The position numbers and the translations under genes were made by a program. Positions 9,046-22,300 of a DNA stretch of 64,000 nt are shown here, in pieces. The notes under the pieces were generated by a model. The model saw nothing but the letters and a program-made list of their open reading frames with translations, was not told the origin of the DNA and made no database searches. Source of the DNA: Marthasterias glacialis. Its lineage: Eukaryota; Echinodermata; Asteroidea; Forcipulatida; Asteriidae. Each line of letters begins with the position of its first letter. Within the stretch, counting starts at the first letter, position 1. The stretch lies in contig OU452234.1 of assembly GCA_911728455.2 (NCBI GenBank), forward strand, positions 5,594,549 through 5,658,548. The letters are read 5' to 3'.

Positions 9046-10409
9046 AAGGGAATAAATGAGTGGCGACGAGTTCTTAAACGGCCGTTTAAAACCGGCAGGG
9101 TCGTGGCCGTGCGATAAAGGCCCGAGCCGAAGGCGAGGGCCTTTATCGCACGGACACGACCCTGTAAGGTTTTAAACGGCCGTTTAAGAACGAGTCACCA
9201 CACTTTTATTCCCATTCATAAATGCCCTTTTGTTAACAAGTATTGAAAAATATGGAAAATTGGTTTAAAAAAAGGTTTGGGATGGTTTCGTTCATTTGTC
9301 AGTTTGCAATTCATGTTCAGGGGCCCTGCTTTGCTTGTGCGTCTGGTTGTCGCCTCCCCTATGTGTGATTTGCACAATTTAGAGTTTCAAAACACGAAAC
9401 CAGACTAAAGAACAGCAGTATCTGACTGTTGGTCGTCGCGGCGGCAAGGCTTTTGAAATACATTGTTTTCACAGTAAAATAAGAGGAACTGTATTAAAAC
9501 TGACAACTGCTGAAGAATGGAGAAAGAATTTAAGAAATGGTAATGTTGATCTGATTGGTGAGTGCGATTATTTACAACAGTTTGGATTTGTTTTACCGTT
9601 GGAAGCTTGTTCCGTGTATCGATACAGTGTGGGCCCTCTGTAGTGTTAACGTTATGCAGTGCAGCGTCGCTGTTTCAAACTTTCAGTGTACAAAACTTCA
9701 TGTATCATGGCAGACTGTCACATATGTAGGTGATTTTTCTTTTTCTTGCTTCTATAAAGCTGTAATTTCATCACCTGTGCACTGCTGGAACCTAGGCCCA
9801 TTTGAATTTGATGTTGACTGATCTCGGTCTGCTTTCTCCTCTCTGACATTGTTCTGCCTCTTCAACAATAACTTCCTCATCAGTTATATCGTCAATATCA
9901 AATTGAAGGTCAAAATTACATTGCAAGTTGTCACACATTTTAACTTAAATCCAATAAGTTAGTGTCAAAAAACTTTTATCGTGCACAAACAAACCAGCAA
10001 ATGTGAGCAGACGATATTTTCTGTACACTTTTGACAGTTCTTCAGCCTCATCCAAAACATTGCTTTTTAAGTGTTTTTATTAAAAGCTCCATTTCATTTC
10101 CTTATCAACATTTTCTCTTTAAAATATAATGATTTGACCTCATACATTTGTTGTATATTTGTGAAAGTAACCATCTTTAAGAAATATTTATTTATTATTT
10201 TGAAAAAAAATAAAGTTATCCAAAATAATAAGTTAAAGGATAACAAAATCTCAAGTTTTGTTATTCATGTTCAGGGGCCAATCACAATCCAACTGGTTTT
10301 AAACAGCCCCAGCTGTGTCTTTATCAGCCGTTTAAAGTCACTTAGAAATGGTCATGTGACCACTTCTTAGCCAATAGAATTGTCTAAACTGTCTGGGGTA
10401 TTTATGAAT
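9046..10409 (+). repeat. 1.37-kb tandem duplication, unit 2 (no SINE)
   Basis: Direct repeat of unit 1 without the SINE. It differs by scattered substitutions and small indels. The SINE insertion in unit 1 therefore followed the tandem duplication, or the SINE-free unit was the template. Confidence 0.85.
9060..9200. repeat. Near-perfect palindrome of foldback family, copy 2
   Basis: Same module as at 7,268. The arms contain 'ttaaacggccgtttaa' and the centre contains 'ccgagccgaaggcgaggg'. The two arms differ by only a few bases. Confidence 0.9.
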
Positions 10410-11154
10410 ATAATATAAATGATAAGCATGATATGTTTTGTACAAGCTTGTCCTACACTCTTATTAATTGCTAACATAGAGGGCGTACACTGCAGAAACA
10501 GCCGGAGGTCAGAGTGCAGCATTCTCCTTGTTGTGTTTCTACAGTCATCAACCTATAAGCTATTTAGAAGTTAAATATAATGTCTGGTGTAGTGAATTCC
10601 TCAGACCCAAATTACTGCTGCTATTATCACATGGTTTGGGGCAAGCTGTTGTATAGACCTTGTGCGCGTGACATCACTGACTGCTTGCAATCGTTTTGGT
10701 GATCACCAGCGCGTATTTTAGTCGCGTGCAACTGTTAGTGTTACAATTATCCGGTGTGCAATGAAGATGTGGTATTGAGCCAATAAGTGCAAAGAAATAT
10801 CTTCTGCGTTACTCTAAATTATGTGCAAAATATTGCTGCGTGTCAGGCTGACACACATGTTGATTAAGTTTTGTATTTTACCACGTAAAATCTTCTCTTT
10901 AAACTAAAAATGAAAAATCTTTTTTATGAAAGTAAGCTTGGTGGGTAAATTCATTAAGTGACGTAATAGTTTTCATTTTTCGGAAACATCTACAAAATTC
11001 GTGCTAGAGTCTGTTAATTATTTACAATTAACCTGAACATTGTGTACTTTTCTTATGGAGAGGTGGTCACCAAAATGGCAATGTTGAAAGCATGTGTGTG
11101 ATCTGTGAGGAAGTTGCACAAGCTCTATAGCAACCTCCACAAGTGCAAAGACAA
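10410..11154. other. No recognised feature
   Basis: Unassigned sequence containing 'gcgcgtgacatcactgactg' and similar low-copy text. I see no exon of SMC6 and no recognisable repeat boundary. Confidence 0.4.
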
Positions 11155-11491
11155 CAGCCGACCTCGCGATGACATAGAACAGTCAGCGACTGACTTTTCA
11201 GGATGATGCTGCGCCTGAACTAAGACCGTCAGGATTAATCAGTCGCTGATAAGTTACAACATGGGTAGAAATATGACGATGTTAAGACGATCGGCATCAG
11301 TCGACGTCAGGAAAAAAATCAACAGTAGCAAGAGATGGAAAAATTCTAACTTCTGCGATGTGTTCCTGACGTTTATTCCACGACATTCGCACAATTTCTC
11401 GGTTATAGTGACCTGAGTGTTAATTTTTTGCTTGATCCATACGGTTCCGTCGCAGCGCAAGCAAAATCTAGGTCGACCTGAGGGGCGGCTT
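11155..11491. mobile_element. MITE with aagccgaccttcaggtcgacct-type ends, copy 1
   Basis: Ends 'agccgacctcgcgatgac' and 'aggtcgacctgaggggcggctt' are imperfect inverted repeats. The inside matches, in reverse complement, the element at 57,125-57,467: the 'cttgatccatacggttccgt' block here corresponds to 'gaaccgtctggatcaagcag' there. It is about 340 bp, has no coding sequence, and is non-autonomous. Confidence 0.6.
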
Positions 11492-11960
11492 AAGTATCAT
11501 TTATGCCATGCATTTCATTGAGAATTGTGTATGGGTGTTTGTTGTCTCTTGTGTAACTATGTGAAAACTTGCCCCTTACCATGCAACGTAGCAACAACTA
11601 AAACTCAAATTGATCATTTACATGTGATTGAGCAAGGCATTCTGCCAGAAATCACTCAAATCTAACTCGCATATGGCTTCTTGCGCCCTCACTGGTGTGG
11701 TCTCATGGTCTCATTCCATAGTGCCTGGTGTGCATACCTTTATACGTCCATGTCGGCACTTTCATCATCATTGTTGTCACTGCGTCCGATTGGCTCGAAC
11801 GGAAGGACACTTTGATCATCACGGATCGGATCAGGCATACGAAAGATCCGCACCAGGGGATTGGCCTTGATTTCGCTGTGATGTGCAAACAAATATTTGT
11901 TATCATCAAATGGTTTCAAAAGTTCAAAATACTATGTCTGATTTGTTGCCCGATCTGATC
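11492..11960. other. No recognised feature
   Basis: Low-copy sequence. Part of it ('ttgccccttaccatg...gtgattgagcaaggcat...aaatctaactcgca') recurs at about 43,690-43,800 in the same orientation and in part at 33,640-33,760, so it is an interspersed repeat of unknown class. No gene is seen. Confidence 0.4.
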
Positions 11961-12345
11961 CCAAACTTAAAATAATAAATAAGAAAAAATAACAGGAATT
12001 TATAATGCGCTCTTCCAAAGCATTATCAAAGCGCATAACAAAAGAAGGGGACAAATTGTAACAGGCAAGAACATAACAAATCTAAAAACTCCACATTAGG
12101 AGACAGATAAGTCTTAAGTTTACTCTTAAATGTTACTCCACAAGAAGAATCACGGACAATAATGGGGAGACTGTTCCAAAGCTCAGCAGCAGAGCGTGAG
12201 AAGGCATGTTTGCGATAATATAATAAGGACTTGTGAGTGGTAAGCCGAGTTCTATCGGAAGAAAAACGGGAAGCCTTGACAGTTGCTTTGATGAAGATGA
12301 AACATATCAGAGAGATAAGATGGAGCAATGTCATTCAAGCATTCG
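11960..12345 (-). mobile_element. LINE 3' end (non-LTR retrotransposon), degraded
   Basis: On the minus strand the translation holds the characteristic carboxy-terminal tail of LINE reverse transcriptases of the CR1/L2/Rex type: LNDIAPSYLSDM, then in another frame AFSRSAAELWNSLPIIVRDS and FKSKLKTYL. A short 3' UTR with 'gcgctttgataatgctttgg' follows and ends in a TTATT-rich tail. There is one frameshift between the first and second blocks. Only the last few hundred bases of a 5'-truncated insertion are present. Exact clade is unresolved. Confidence 0.75.
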
Positions 12346-12490
12346 AAAGCGTATTAAGGAGCTTTACACAATACGTTTCTCAATGAGTGCCCTGTGAAGT
12401 TGAGCAAGGGAGATTTAAATTTTCAAAAGCTATTTCTACAGATTCAAGAAAGTTATAAGCATTCATTGAAGGTACTGCATCCATTGACCC

Positions 12491-12761
12491 AATAGGCCTT
12501 ATTTTTGACTGCAAGAGGGCGCCCTTTGGGGTAGATTTGGGGTCAAACCATAGAAATAGTGTGGTAAACCAGACGCAATTAGACTTCTGATAAAGCGGTT
12601 AATATACAACTTGTGAAGTTTTAGTAAATTGGCAGTTTTACAATGTAATCAGTGTAAGATATTTGCAACGAAAATTTGTATTTTTAATGTTTTGAAATAT
12701 TTTTGTACTTCCAAAATGGAATTAGTATTGCGCCCTCTTGCTGTCAAAAATACTGCCTATT
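12491..12761. mobile_element. MITE with gcaagagggcgc ends, copy 1
   Basis: A 271-bp element. The left end 'aataggccttatttttgact' plus 'gcaagagggcgc' is mirrored by the right end 'gcgccctcttgctgtcaaaa' plus 'atactgcctatt'. The element at 30,026-30,286 is the reverse orientation of the same family, and 49,500-49,633 is a partial copy. No coding sequence. Confidence 0.7.
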
Positions 12762-13378
12762 CACCTGACGTCGTCATCATAATAACTTTGGTTGCGCCAT
12801 TTTGATAGTCGATGCCACTGTAATACAGAGTAGAGCGCATTTTAGGCCACGCGGCATTTATACGTATACCTATTCACGTCCAGAATGGTGAGCGTGGCAC
12901 AGTCGCCGCTTGTGCTGGGTGTGTGCAAGAGGTCATCACATGCTATTATTATGTCAACTTGATCGATGACGTGTACACCAACATTTGTTGGAAATCTTGA
13001 TTTAAATTTTAACCAGCTATTATTATAAATTCAAAAACATTATAAGGTTTCATTAAACTTTAAAGGCGTCGCACGAACAAATCCTCCAGGGATAAACGGT
13101 AAATAATTTAAAACTAAAAATGAGATGTACTGTTGAGATCACATCATTATCTTTTGTCCATTAGCCATGTACGAACAATTGCGCATGAAATATGTATTTT
13201 TTGCATTGTCCATGGCATATGCAAAAGCCTTTGTATGTTTTTCGTTTTGAAACAGCATCATCTGTCAAAGTTCATTCAGAAAAGAAATTCTAAAATAAAA
13301 AAGTAATTCTTTGGTGAAAATCTGGCCATGCAACTTTAAGGACAAATTATTTATAAGTTAGTTTTTGTAAAGAATGGG
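12762..13378. other. Region downstream of SMC6-B, terminal exon not found
   Basis: I looked on the minus strand for the conserved last SMC6 exon (expected to resemble LIRILRM followed by DPERGQ) and did not find it. The first part (12,770-12,960) belongs to a dispersed repeat family that also occurs at about 19,600-19,780, 27,270-27,500, 42,400-42,545, 50,000-50,260 and 59,890-60,230. Confidence 0.4.
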
Positions 13379-16300
13379 TCACGCATAGCTGTGAATGGTC
13401 TCGTTAACCAACCTCATGTCCAGGGGTGTGAGAAAGATGAACTGCCTCATTCGCATCTCCTTGGCAACCCTTAACAACAGGCCCATGCTCAATCGCCGAT
13501 TCACCATGTCCTTGAAAACCAATCAAAATGATGCCATTCAAGTAAAGTAAAACAACTACATAAGACCCACACCATCATGTATCAACAAAATCAACCATGA
13601 CAGAATGCCAGACAGTCTGACAGGATAAAGTGTCACAGCTAAAATTGTGTGTGTTGCACAGTGCTTTTCTTTACAGAGTAGACACCATAGAGCTGTATGT
13701 ATATATTGACTAGAGCGCCAACTTTTGACTCCACATGCATGTATTTTTGAAAGCCTTCTGGATGCAGACATGTTTGAGGCTTTTGTGCGTGAGTTGCGTG
13801 AGTGAGAATTTTTTCTTCTTCGTAGAACTTAGGTTCATCCTGAAACTGACATTATCTTAGGGTTTGGGTTACGCATCAAAAGTACACAGATGAATGTCTT
13901 TTTGTGAAAACGGTGAAGATGTGTCACATGCATTTGCTAGGCAGTAGGTATAGTGGGTGGGGCTTAATGAATAGGTACACTGAGGTCATGAGCTCCTGCT
14001 TTGTGCTATTGCCAGGCAAAACAGTTACGTGGTTCCCCCGTTACATCTCATTCAGTGAGCATTTGGCTCCAATGTAACCAAGGTACCAGACTACTTTCCC
14101 TTTCAGTCTCACTTTGGATTACACGATATTGAAGGGGAAAAGACTTACCATAAATACATCAAACTCGTCTAGTGCCCTGAAGGGCGTCTCCATGCTTTCC
14201 CACAGTGCCATGATGAAACACACGGTGAAGAAGGAACGTTCCCCACCAGAAAAGGACTTCATGTTCTGTGAGCCGACGCCATCACCCTGGGTAGGTTGCA
14301 CCTATAAATGGATGGTGAAAATACAGCTATAAAGCAACTGTAGGCCTATTGTTTAAACGAAGGAAATGATAGCATTTCACTGAATGTAGCCTACGGACAA
14401 ACTTCACGAGTACAACAAGTGTACTAGTAAATATTATTCATAAATACCCCAGTCAGTTTGGGACAATGTGGGCATTCCTATTGGTTGAAAGGTGATCACA
14501 TGACTGTTTAAGACCGGTTTTAAACGGATGATATAGACATAGCTGGAGCTGTGATGGTGCGTTCTGCGCTCAATATAGCCACACGCGTGTTGGCGCACTA
14601 GCTTACACAGGTGCTAATTTATGCGTAGCGCAATCAAAACATAGCAGTACTCAATGTGAAGTCTATTAATACGCGCGCGTACGCGCAACCGTTGAGCGTC
14701 GACCCTTCGCGGCAAGTATTGAAAAATAAATTCAAAAAAGCAGAAAAGTTTCAACGGATTTGTCTACATTATTACGCTTTTTACCAAAAAGGGCATTTAT
14801 GAATGGAAATAAAAGAGTAGTGACTCGGTCTTAAATGGCCGTTTAAAACCTTGCAGGGTCGTGGCCGTGTGATAAAGGACCGAGCCAAAGGCGAGCTCCT
14901 TTATCACAAGGCCACGCCCCTGCCGGTTTTAAACGGCCGTTTAAGACCTCGGTCACCACTCTTTTATTCCCTTACTAGTACTAGTACTTGTGCTCTTACA
15001 CGTTTTCATTTCATTTCATTTATTTATTAATTCTGGTTGTAAAGCCAAGGATTCTCAGAAAAGTGAACTTAACCACTATACTAGCCAGGAACCCCATGGA
15101 GAGAAGACAAGGAAGAAAGTTCCAGTTTTAGATGCAAGAGGAAAACCCCACAGATTTATTCCAGGGAAAACCCACGTAATCAGGTAGGGACTGAAAACCC
15201 AATCCGCATAGTGCCCCTGGCGGGATTCAAACCGGGGTCCTAGAGGTGGAAGGCGAGGAAAGATCCCACTATGCCAACCTAACAACCAAAATCAATCACT
15301 GTGTTGGCTAACCGTTAATCAACATGACTGTACAAGATGTATTGACAACATTCATGTATAATTTGAATATTCATAGATTTGACAAAGTTAACCAATCAGA
15401 TGCTTCCGTACAATATCGGCTGAAGAGCCCATGGGCCGTCCACAAACCGCATTTAGCAGTTAACAGCAGTCGCGCGAGAGTATGGTCGCGTGAGGGCCGT
15501 TATGCTATCACCACGACAAACATTTAACGACTTGTCAACAGGCAATGGAAACACTGCCACCTGCTAGGATCGCTTACCCTGATGTGCAGCTCCCCTGTGT
15601 CGTGCTTGAATGAGATCTTGCCGTTAAAGCCACGCCTGGAGGTGGTCATTATGAAGAAGTGCTTGACATAATTGGCGATGTATCCACGCAACAATAAGAA
15701 GGTTTTTTTACGTTCTCCAAGAAGGTCATCCAGTTTCTGTTGACAGCATGTGATGGTATTTTCAGTTTTTGATAGTTTTCTTTTCTTTTCCTTTTTTAAA
15801 CAGAAATACTGGCGAGATTTCTGAGCCCTTTCAACAACCAACCGTTTCTGAGGGTGCAGGCCACTGTGGCTGTTATGGTCCTTAACCCCAGCAGTATCCT
15901 GGGCCGATTAAATCAGCAAATATAAATGAGACTTTGTATGATTTAAGCGAGCTAAACCCATCCGTGTACGCAGCGGCATAACTAGGGTAATATTTTGGGG
16001 GGCACAAGGGAGTGCACCATTTTTTTCTATGGAGGCACTGTTGGCCAATTAAATCTGTAGTTTCCGTTTGTATTTTTCTTAAACAAGCCCCTTTAGCACT
16101 CTTATGTTATGCCGTATTTAATTAAATTAGTCTGACGTGGAGGTAAAATACATTGTCTACGTGTAAATAATTAAAAAAATAGTTTAAAAAACATCAAAGC
16201 TTTAAAAATGTAACATTTTATTCTGGAAATGTTTAATCTCAAAAGTCCAGATTTCAAATGGGGAGAAGTGGGGGCAGACACCAGTTGGGGGGTATATGGC

Positions 16301-19300
16301 CCCCTGTGCCCCCACCCCCTTAGTTATGCGACTGTGTGTACGCCAGGCGCCAGTTCAACACAGGTTAAAATGGATTGAATAATTCTCGCCATCTTTGAAG
16401 CAGATTTTCTTCAGGGGTCAAAACAAATAACGGGTGCCAAATTATGAACATTTCTGGTAAACAATGGGTTTGCAAATTTGTTTCGGTGACAAATAATTAA
16501 GTTTGACCACTGATATTTGTACAAACACCAGACCAGAAGGCGTGTTGTCATTCACTAATAGCCTTTGTTGGGTCTCAATCGTGTGACTTCACCTTGGTAA
16601 CAAGGGGGAAGCTATGCAAACGCACACTACATGACCCTGAATATTGATTTTAAGTCATTACCTTGATGAAGTTTCTAAACATAGTGAGTTCCTTTTTGAT
16701 CTTTTTGTATTTTTCTTTGCTTTGGTGGTAAAGTTGGATTATCTGTTCTGGATCACCCTTACTGTAGATGACAGAAATACCAAAGTATCAACACAATAAA
16801 AAACAGGTGCATACTTCATGTGAATTGCGAAAGCGAAGCGACTTTTCTTGTGTCACAACAGGAAAACAGCAGACATGGAGTGTTTGCATCACGTAAATTC
16901 ACTTCGCATTTGCTTTTGCATGGTGACGTGCACACGTACAGTATAAACAGCTACAGCGTCTGATCACTTTGTTTTCAAAAGGAAGAGGCATTTTGTTTCC
17001 TTAGTAAGTTTTTAGCATCTTTTGTCCCTGTCTATGCCAAGCCAACAGAGTGTGACTCCATGAGTGCATGCATGGTGTACACTACACGGGGAGCTTTCCA
17101 AGTGGGTCAACACATCCACTCCCAGTTCAACGTGTACCGCACAGAATGCTTGGGGCATGTTATCACATCAACTGCCCCATACAAAAGGACACTTTGAATA
17201 CAACTGTCTAAAACCTCTGCTCCTGTGTTGTTGAAAACTTTGCCTGCTACGACGTCTTCCAGCATTAAGTAGTTAAGCAACATCTTCTACGTAACATCCT
17301 TATGAAATTGGGGTCTAGATGTCTTAACCATTAAACTCATGAGATTGATTATGTAATTTATTGGATAAAGCAACAAGTTAGCGTACCTCTGTTGCTCTTT
17401 CTCTATTCGTTTAGTGATCTGAACAATCTCGCTGTCGATATTCTTAGGTTTTCTGTTCGTCACTATACGCTCTGCGTGGACTTGCTGAGCTAAACCCACC
17501 ATTTGCTGGAAGAAACAAAAAACGATAACATTAATTGCTTGTGTGTAGACCTCGTGCACTGACGTCAACCCGTTGCCATCTTGAAGACAAAACTTTGATT
17601 GAAGAAACAATAGATCATTTCATGGCCAAATATGAATGAACAGTGACAAAGCTTGGTAGTCACTTAAATTTGAATTTCTCAGACTATAGAGACAGTTGTC
17701 ACTAACAGTGCCCCGGCATATATTCATGATTTGCTTGAACCTTACAATCCACCTCGTAAACTCCGTTCTGACAATTCAAACCTCCTCATTGAGCCTAAAT
17801 CTAATCGTTCATGGGGTGACCGATCTTTTTCTCATGCTGCACCACGTCTTTGGAATAAATTGCCATCACATGTCAAATCATCAATTCCTTTGAACGAGTT
17901 TAAGAAAAACCTTAAAACTCATCTTTTTATTAAAGCATTTGCATAATGTAGTTTTACTTGGGTTTTCTGCTTTATCGTTGTATTTTGTATTTATTAGTTA
18001 GTTTTCATGTAGTTTTGTACAAGCGCCATGAGCACTTTTGTGGATTTGTGCGCTTAATAAATTGTCATTATTATTATTTATTATTATTATTAGTTGTTAT
18101 GTCATATAATACGCTTTACATTAGTGCCCTGGTCATTGGGCCATTAACATTCTTCTAACTAACTTGAAAATATCATTCCACATATTAGGCCACAGATATA
18201 AGACTCTACTTTGGGACCGAAGTGGCTCTATGATTTGATGCCTCTTTTGTGGGCTACCATACTTGAGCGTGCACGTAGAATGGATCGGCCACATGCCTAT
18301 TTAAAATCTCCCATGTTTTGAGATTAGTATCAAAATTCTAGGGGTTCTGATCGAACCAACCTCAGTAACAAAAAAAAGTTGCTATGAGATCTGTCACCCC
18401 TGGGAATGAGGTTGGTTTTTATCCTTACAGATAAAGACAGGGGACCAGTCTACAAAGAACGTAGCAGCTTTATAAAATTGAATCTACATTTAAAAAAAAA
18501 TCAAAATGGACTCAAGGATTTGGCGGACAGACCTGGACCTCTTTCAGTTTCTCTTTATGTCTCCTTCCCATCCTGGCGATCTCGTACAGATGTTCCGTCT
18601 TCTTATTGGTGTAATGACGAAGGTGATTCTTGGCTAATTCCATCTCGGCGGTAGCTTCCAACACATCATCCTGTACAGACAAATTTAAAAGCAGTATTGG
18701 TTACAACCACAGAGTTATATAAAAGAACTAGAGGGTGTACAAACCATGCGACATGGACAGACAAAGAAGCATTTTTGACCATTGAGAAAATTGCACTGGC
18801 CAATCATATTACACTTGTCACTCATCAGTTTGCACAACACACATTTTCTAACAAGACATTTGTATGGAATTGACCCATTATCGTCCATGGTGGGTCAGCG
18901 GAGTTCCGTGCGTGACATAACGAGTGCTCCCTCTAGTTCTCTATGGTTTCAATACTAGCCCTAGAGGCCTTCACTTTCGTATAAGCACTACCAGTACACC
19001 AACGTCCTAGACATGAGAGCCCATTTCTGGGGCGGAAAGATTTCGAAGCTTCTAAAACCTACTAAAAACTTTTGTCTCATGTGAGACCAAAACTCTAAAT
19101 GTATTTTTACCATGACTGCATTTTTTCCATGTTCTTGCAACTGAAACAACGAAATGAGCTGACATTTGTGCAGGTTAGTTTTATTACATATATCTTGATT
19201 TGTGCAAAGAATGGAAGCATTATCACTTTACCAATGTTGGGCTGGGGCTTTCAATGGTTAAACGTCCCAACCCTAGTTTTTGAAACTGACTGGTACCTTT

Positions 19301-22300
19301 ATTGGTTCCACTTGATCAGCTAAGTTTTCTATCTGCTCGTCCAGGGTGCGGTATTCCTCGCTCATTTTCTCGTAATCCTGGCAGATTTCATTGTACTGTC
19401 CTTCTAGTTCGTCTAAGCTTTCCAGGTGGGCATCGATTTCTCTCGCAAGAGTTTTGACGTCTTCCTCCAGGGTGCTGACGTCAACTGGGTAATCATCTTC
19501 GATTGCTTCAAGCTGCTGTTTATCCTGGAAACAGACATATAAGAAGAAATAAAACATTCATCGACCCCTCACACAGATGTCACATGGGGCTACCATCGGC
19601 CTTGCACTGACAATACATGCAGCTACTGTCGGCCCACGGTCAGTCATTTTTGGGAGTCAAAATGCACATAAAGATATGGTGTGCATCTAACGGCATGCGT
19701 GTTGCTTAAAATACGCACTGTAACACACACATGGAATCTGACTCTCAAAATGGCGCGAGCAAGATTTATCATGTGATGATGTTAGGGGAATTGAGTCAGC
19801 AGAAACAATAGGCTCTTAATGACTACCTATATAGCCTTTCAGAGCTGATTGAACTGTAAAGAAAAAACAGGAACAAGAAAATCAAAAACAGAATAAAAGC
19901 ATTTGATTGGTTCTACGCCCCCTGAAAAAAAAAAAAAAAAAAACACCAGATGGCTAGACTTTTTGAGGTACCCAGAGTTGCAAACTTGTACTCAAGTACT
20001 TTGGCGTGTTGTGGCATAGTGGTGAAGCGCACTGGACTCAAGCTCTGGTGTTTCTGATCAGCAGAGTTAGGGTTCGAGTCCTGGTAGTGTCCTGAAGACA
20101 CTAAGCAATTGCTTCCTCCTGCGGATGAGAAGTTAAGCTGTAGGCCCTGTGTGTTGTATAATGCACGCAAAAGAACCCAGTTACACTTATAACTAAGAGA
20201 AAGGGTTTGCCCCGATGTTTTCTCGTATGGTTGGCAGCAGATTGCACCACATTCACATATGTTCTATGTGGAATGGAATTTTGGCTGGTAACCTTATTCT
20301 GAAAAGTATAATTCCGTTGTGCTTAGCTACTTTTTGTGCTTAACAAGCTATATGAAATTGGGCCTAGGTTGGAGCTGTGATCGGAGGCCTCTACTTACAT
20401 AGGACAGTTGGTTGATGGAGTCTTGTATTTTCCGTCGCTGCATCTGCGCTCGTGCTTTCTGCTGCTCGTTCTCCCTGATGGTTTTGTTCAGTTCCTGCAG
20501 CTGTCCCTGTGCCTCCTGCTGCTTCTGTTTCAACTCCTGCAGTTCTTGCTTCAACTCCCTGTTCAGATTCAACAATGTAATAGATGTAATAATTGTACAT
20601 GAATGATCTGTGTGCAGTCAGTGGTTTACAGGTCCCTTTGGACTACAATAAACTAGCCAGCCGGCCAACTCGGACAGAGTACGTTTATGTAATAGTGTTC
20701 TTACTTTATCCATTGATATGTTCTGTATACCTGATATCATCCTCTACATCTCCCTGCAGAACTCTAGCCTTAGTGTTTCGGTTGGAGTAGTTTAGTTGGT
20801 CACGCCCAGCATAGACTTGGTCACCGCTGAGCGTGAACGCCTCTCGGCAGTTCACTGGAGTGTGGAGTCGGAGCAAGTCCCTCGCTTCTTGGCTGGACAC
20901 GATCAAAAGGATATTCTCTACACCACGCTGCAAGTTAAAAAGATGAATTTTGATAAGTGGAAGTTGTAGTCAACTGGACTGATGTAGTCAATGGTGATGA
21001 GGACGATGTGATTGATCTTGCATTTCAGGGCATCTTTGGTTTTATTTAGTTTTATTACCAGAAATGGAGTGTGTTAAGCGTTGTGGCCGAGCGGGCTTAT
21101 GTATCATATTCAAGTTCTGTCGTTCATAGCGTGTGGGTTCGAATCCCCGCCTGGCTGGTCATGATGCTTGTGCCCTTGAGCAGGATACTTTACCATAATT
21201 GCTTTGTCCTTCGGATGGGCCGCAAAGCTGTAGGTCCTGTGTACTTTGGATAGGTAGTGCACATAAAAGAACCAATAACACTTATCCAGGAAGAATAGGG
21301 GTGTACCTCGGTGTTTCTGGTTCATTGCAAGCACCCTAGTTGACAGGTTTCCTCAGGCTTCCAAGTCACAGTGATTTAGTTCGCATTTGAGGCATCCTTG
21401 TTTACATTACTACAAATTAAAAATTAATAATCATAAATACCCGTGACAGTTTAGGCATTCCTATTGGTTGAAAGGGGATCACATGACCCTGTTTACCTTG
21501 TATTACACTGCTGATTAAGACACGGCTCAAGCTGTTTCAGAAAAAAGTTATTTCAGTCTGGTTTCCTCCTTTTATACTCTAGAACACTAGAAAACGAAAC
21601 AGACCCATAGTGCAAAAGCTGGGCTCCTGAACGTAACGACAGCAAAAATCATTGCAAAGTGAGCAAGGTTTATTGTGTCGTTCTCTGAATTTTTCCAACA
21701 TTTTAATTCTGAAGACTAAAAGGCCATTTATGAGTGGGAATAAAAGAGTGGTGAATTTGTCTTGATCGGCTGTTTAAAACCTTACAGAGACGCAGCCATG
21801 CGATAAATGCCATCACCTTCGGCTCGGTCCTTTATATCACACGGGGTAAGACACTGACGGTTTTAAGACCGATTAAGACCTCGTCGTCACTCTTTTATTC
21901 CCTTAATAATAATATTTTTACCTGATCGACAAGACAGTTATAAATCACAGGGTCTTCAATGTCCAGCATGTCCAGCAAGGAGGGATATTCTTGGCATCGG
22001 ACGGCACCTGCCTCAATGTTATACCGCTGATCCTGATAATAGAAAACAGTCAATCAAAATCAATCAGCAAATGGGAGACCTCTGGGAATGTTCGGTGGCT
22101 GCTGACTTACAAGGCAAATCCATTCGAAGAAATCTTTTGTAAGGTCCTCTGTGCACATTCATATTAAACTTATTTTACTAACTCATCGACTTGCCTTTTG
22201 CCTTGTGTCAGAAGTTGTGGCTCTGGCTACGGCTGTTGCTAAGGACAGCCTGCTATAACACAGATTAACATCGTGATCTAGCTGCAGCCACAGCTGCAGC

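Larger units (their letters stand above)
13379..15736 (-). other. SMC6: SMC6-B exons 21-23: C-terminal ATPase head
   Basis: Exon map: E21 15,578-15,736 ([13 protein letters not shown]...HDTGELHIR); E22 14,149-14,301 (signature [19 protein letters not shown], Walker [14 protein letters not shown]); E23 from 13,510 ([19 protein letters not shown], then [10 protein letters not shown]). E23 probably uses a donor at 13,412 (ATGAG|GTTGGT), giving 98 nt and leading to a further exon I could not find. Without splicing it continues for nine residues (VNETIHSYA) to a TGA. The catalytic motifs are intact. Copy A's equivalents lie right of the window. Confidence 0.88.
16662..20558 (-). other. SMC6: SMC6-B exons 16-20: second coiled coil
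   Basis: Exon map: E16 20,399-20,558; E17 19,297-19,524; E18 18,533-18,670; E19 17,387-17,505; E20 16,662-16,761. E16 is a glutamine-rich coil ([14 protein letters not shown]) identical in protein to copy A. E17 ([11 protein letters not shown]...DQVEPIK) and E18 ([10 protein letters not shown]...LKEVQ) differ from A at 15 of 76 and 13 of 46 positions, many of them charge changes. E19 ([15 protein letters not shown]) differs at 4 of 40. E20 ([13 protein letters not shown]...TMFRNFIK) begins with the block preceding the C-terminal head. Confidence 0.9.
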
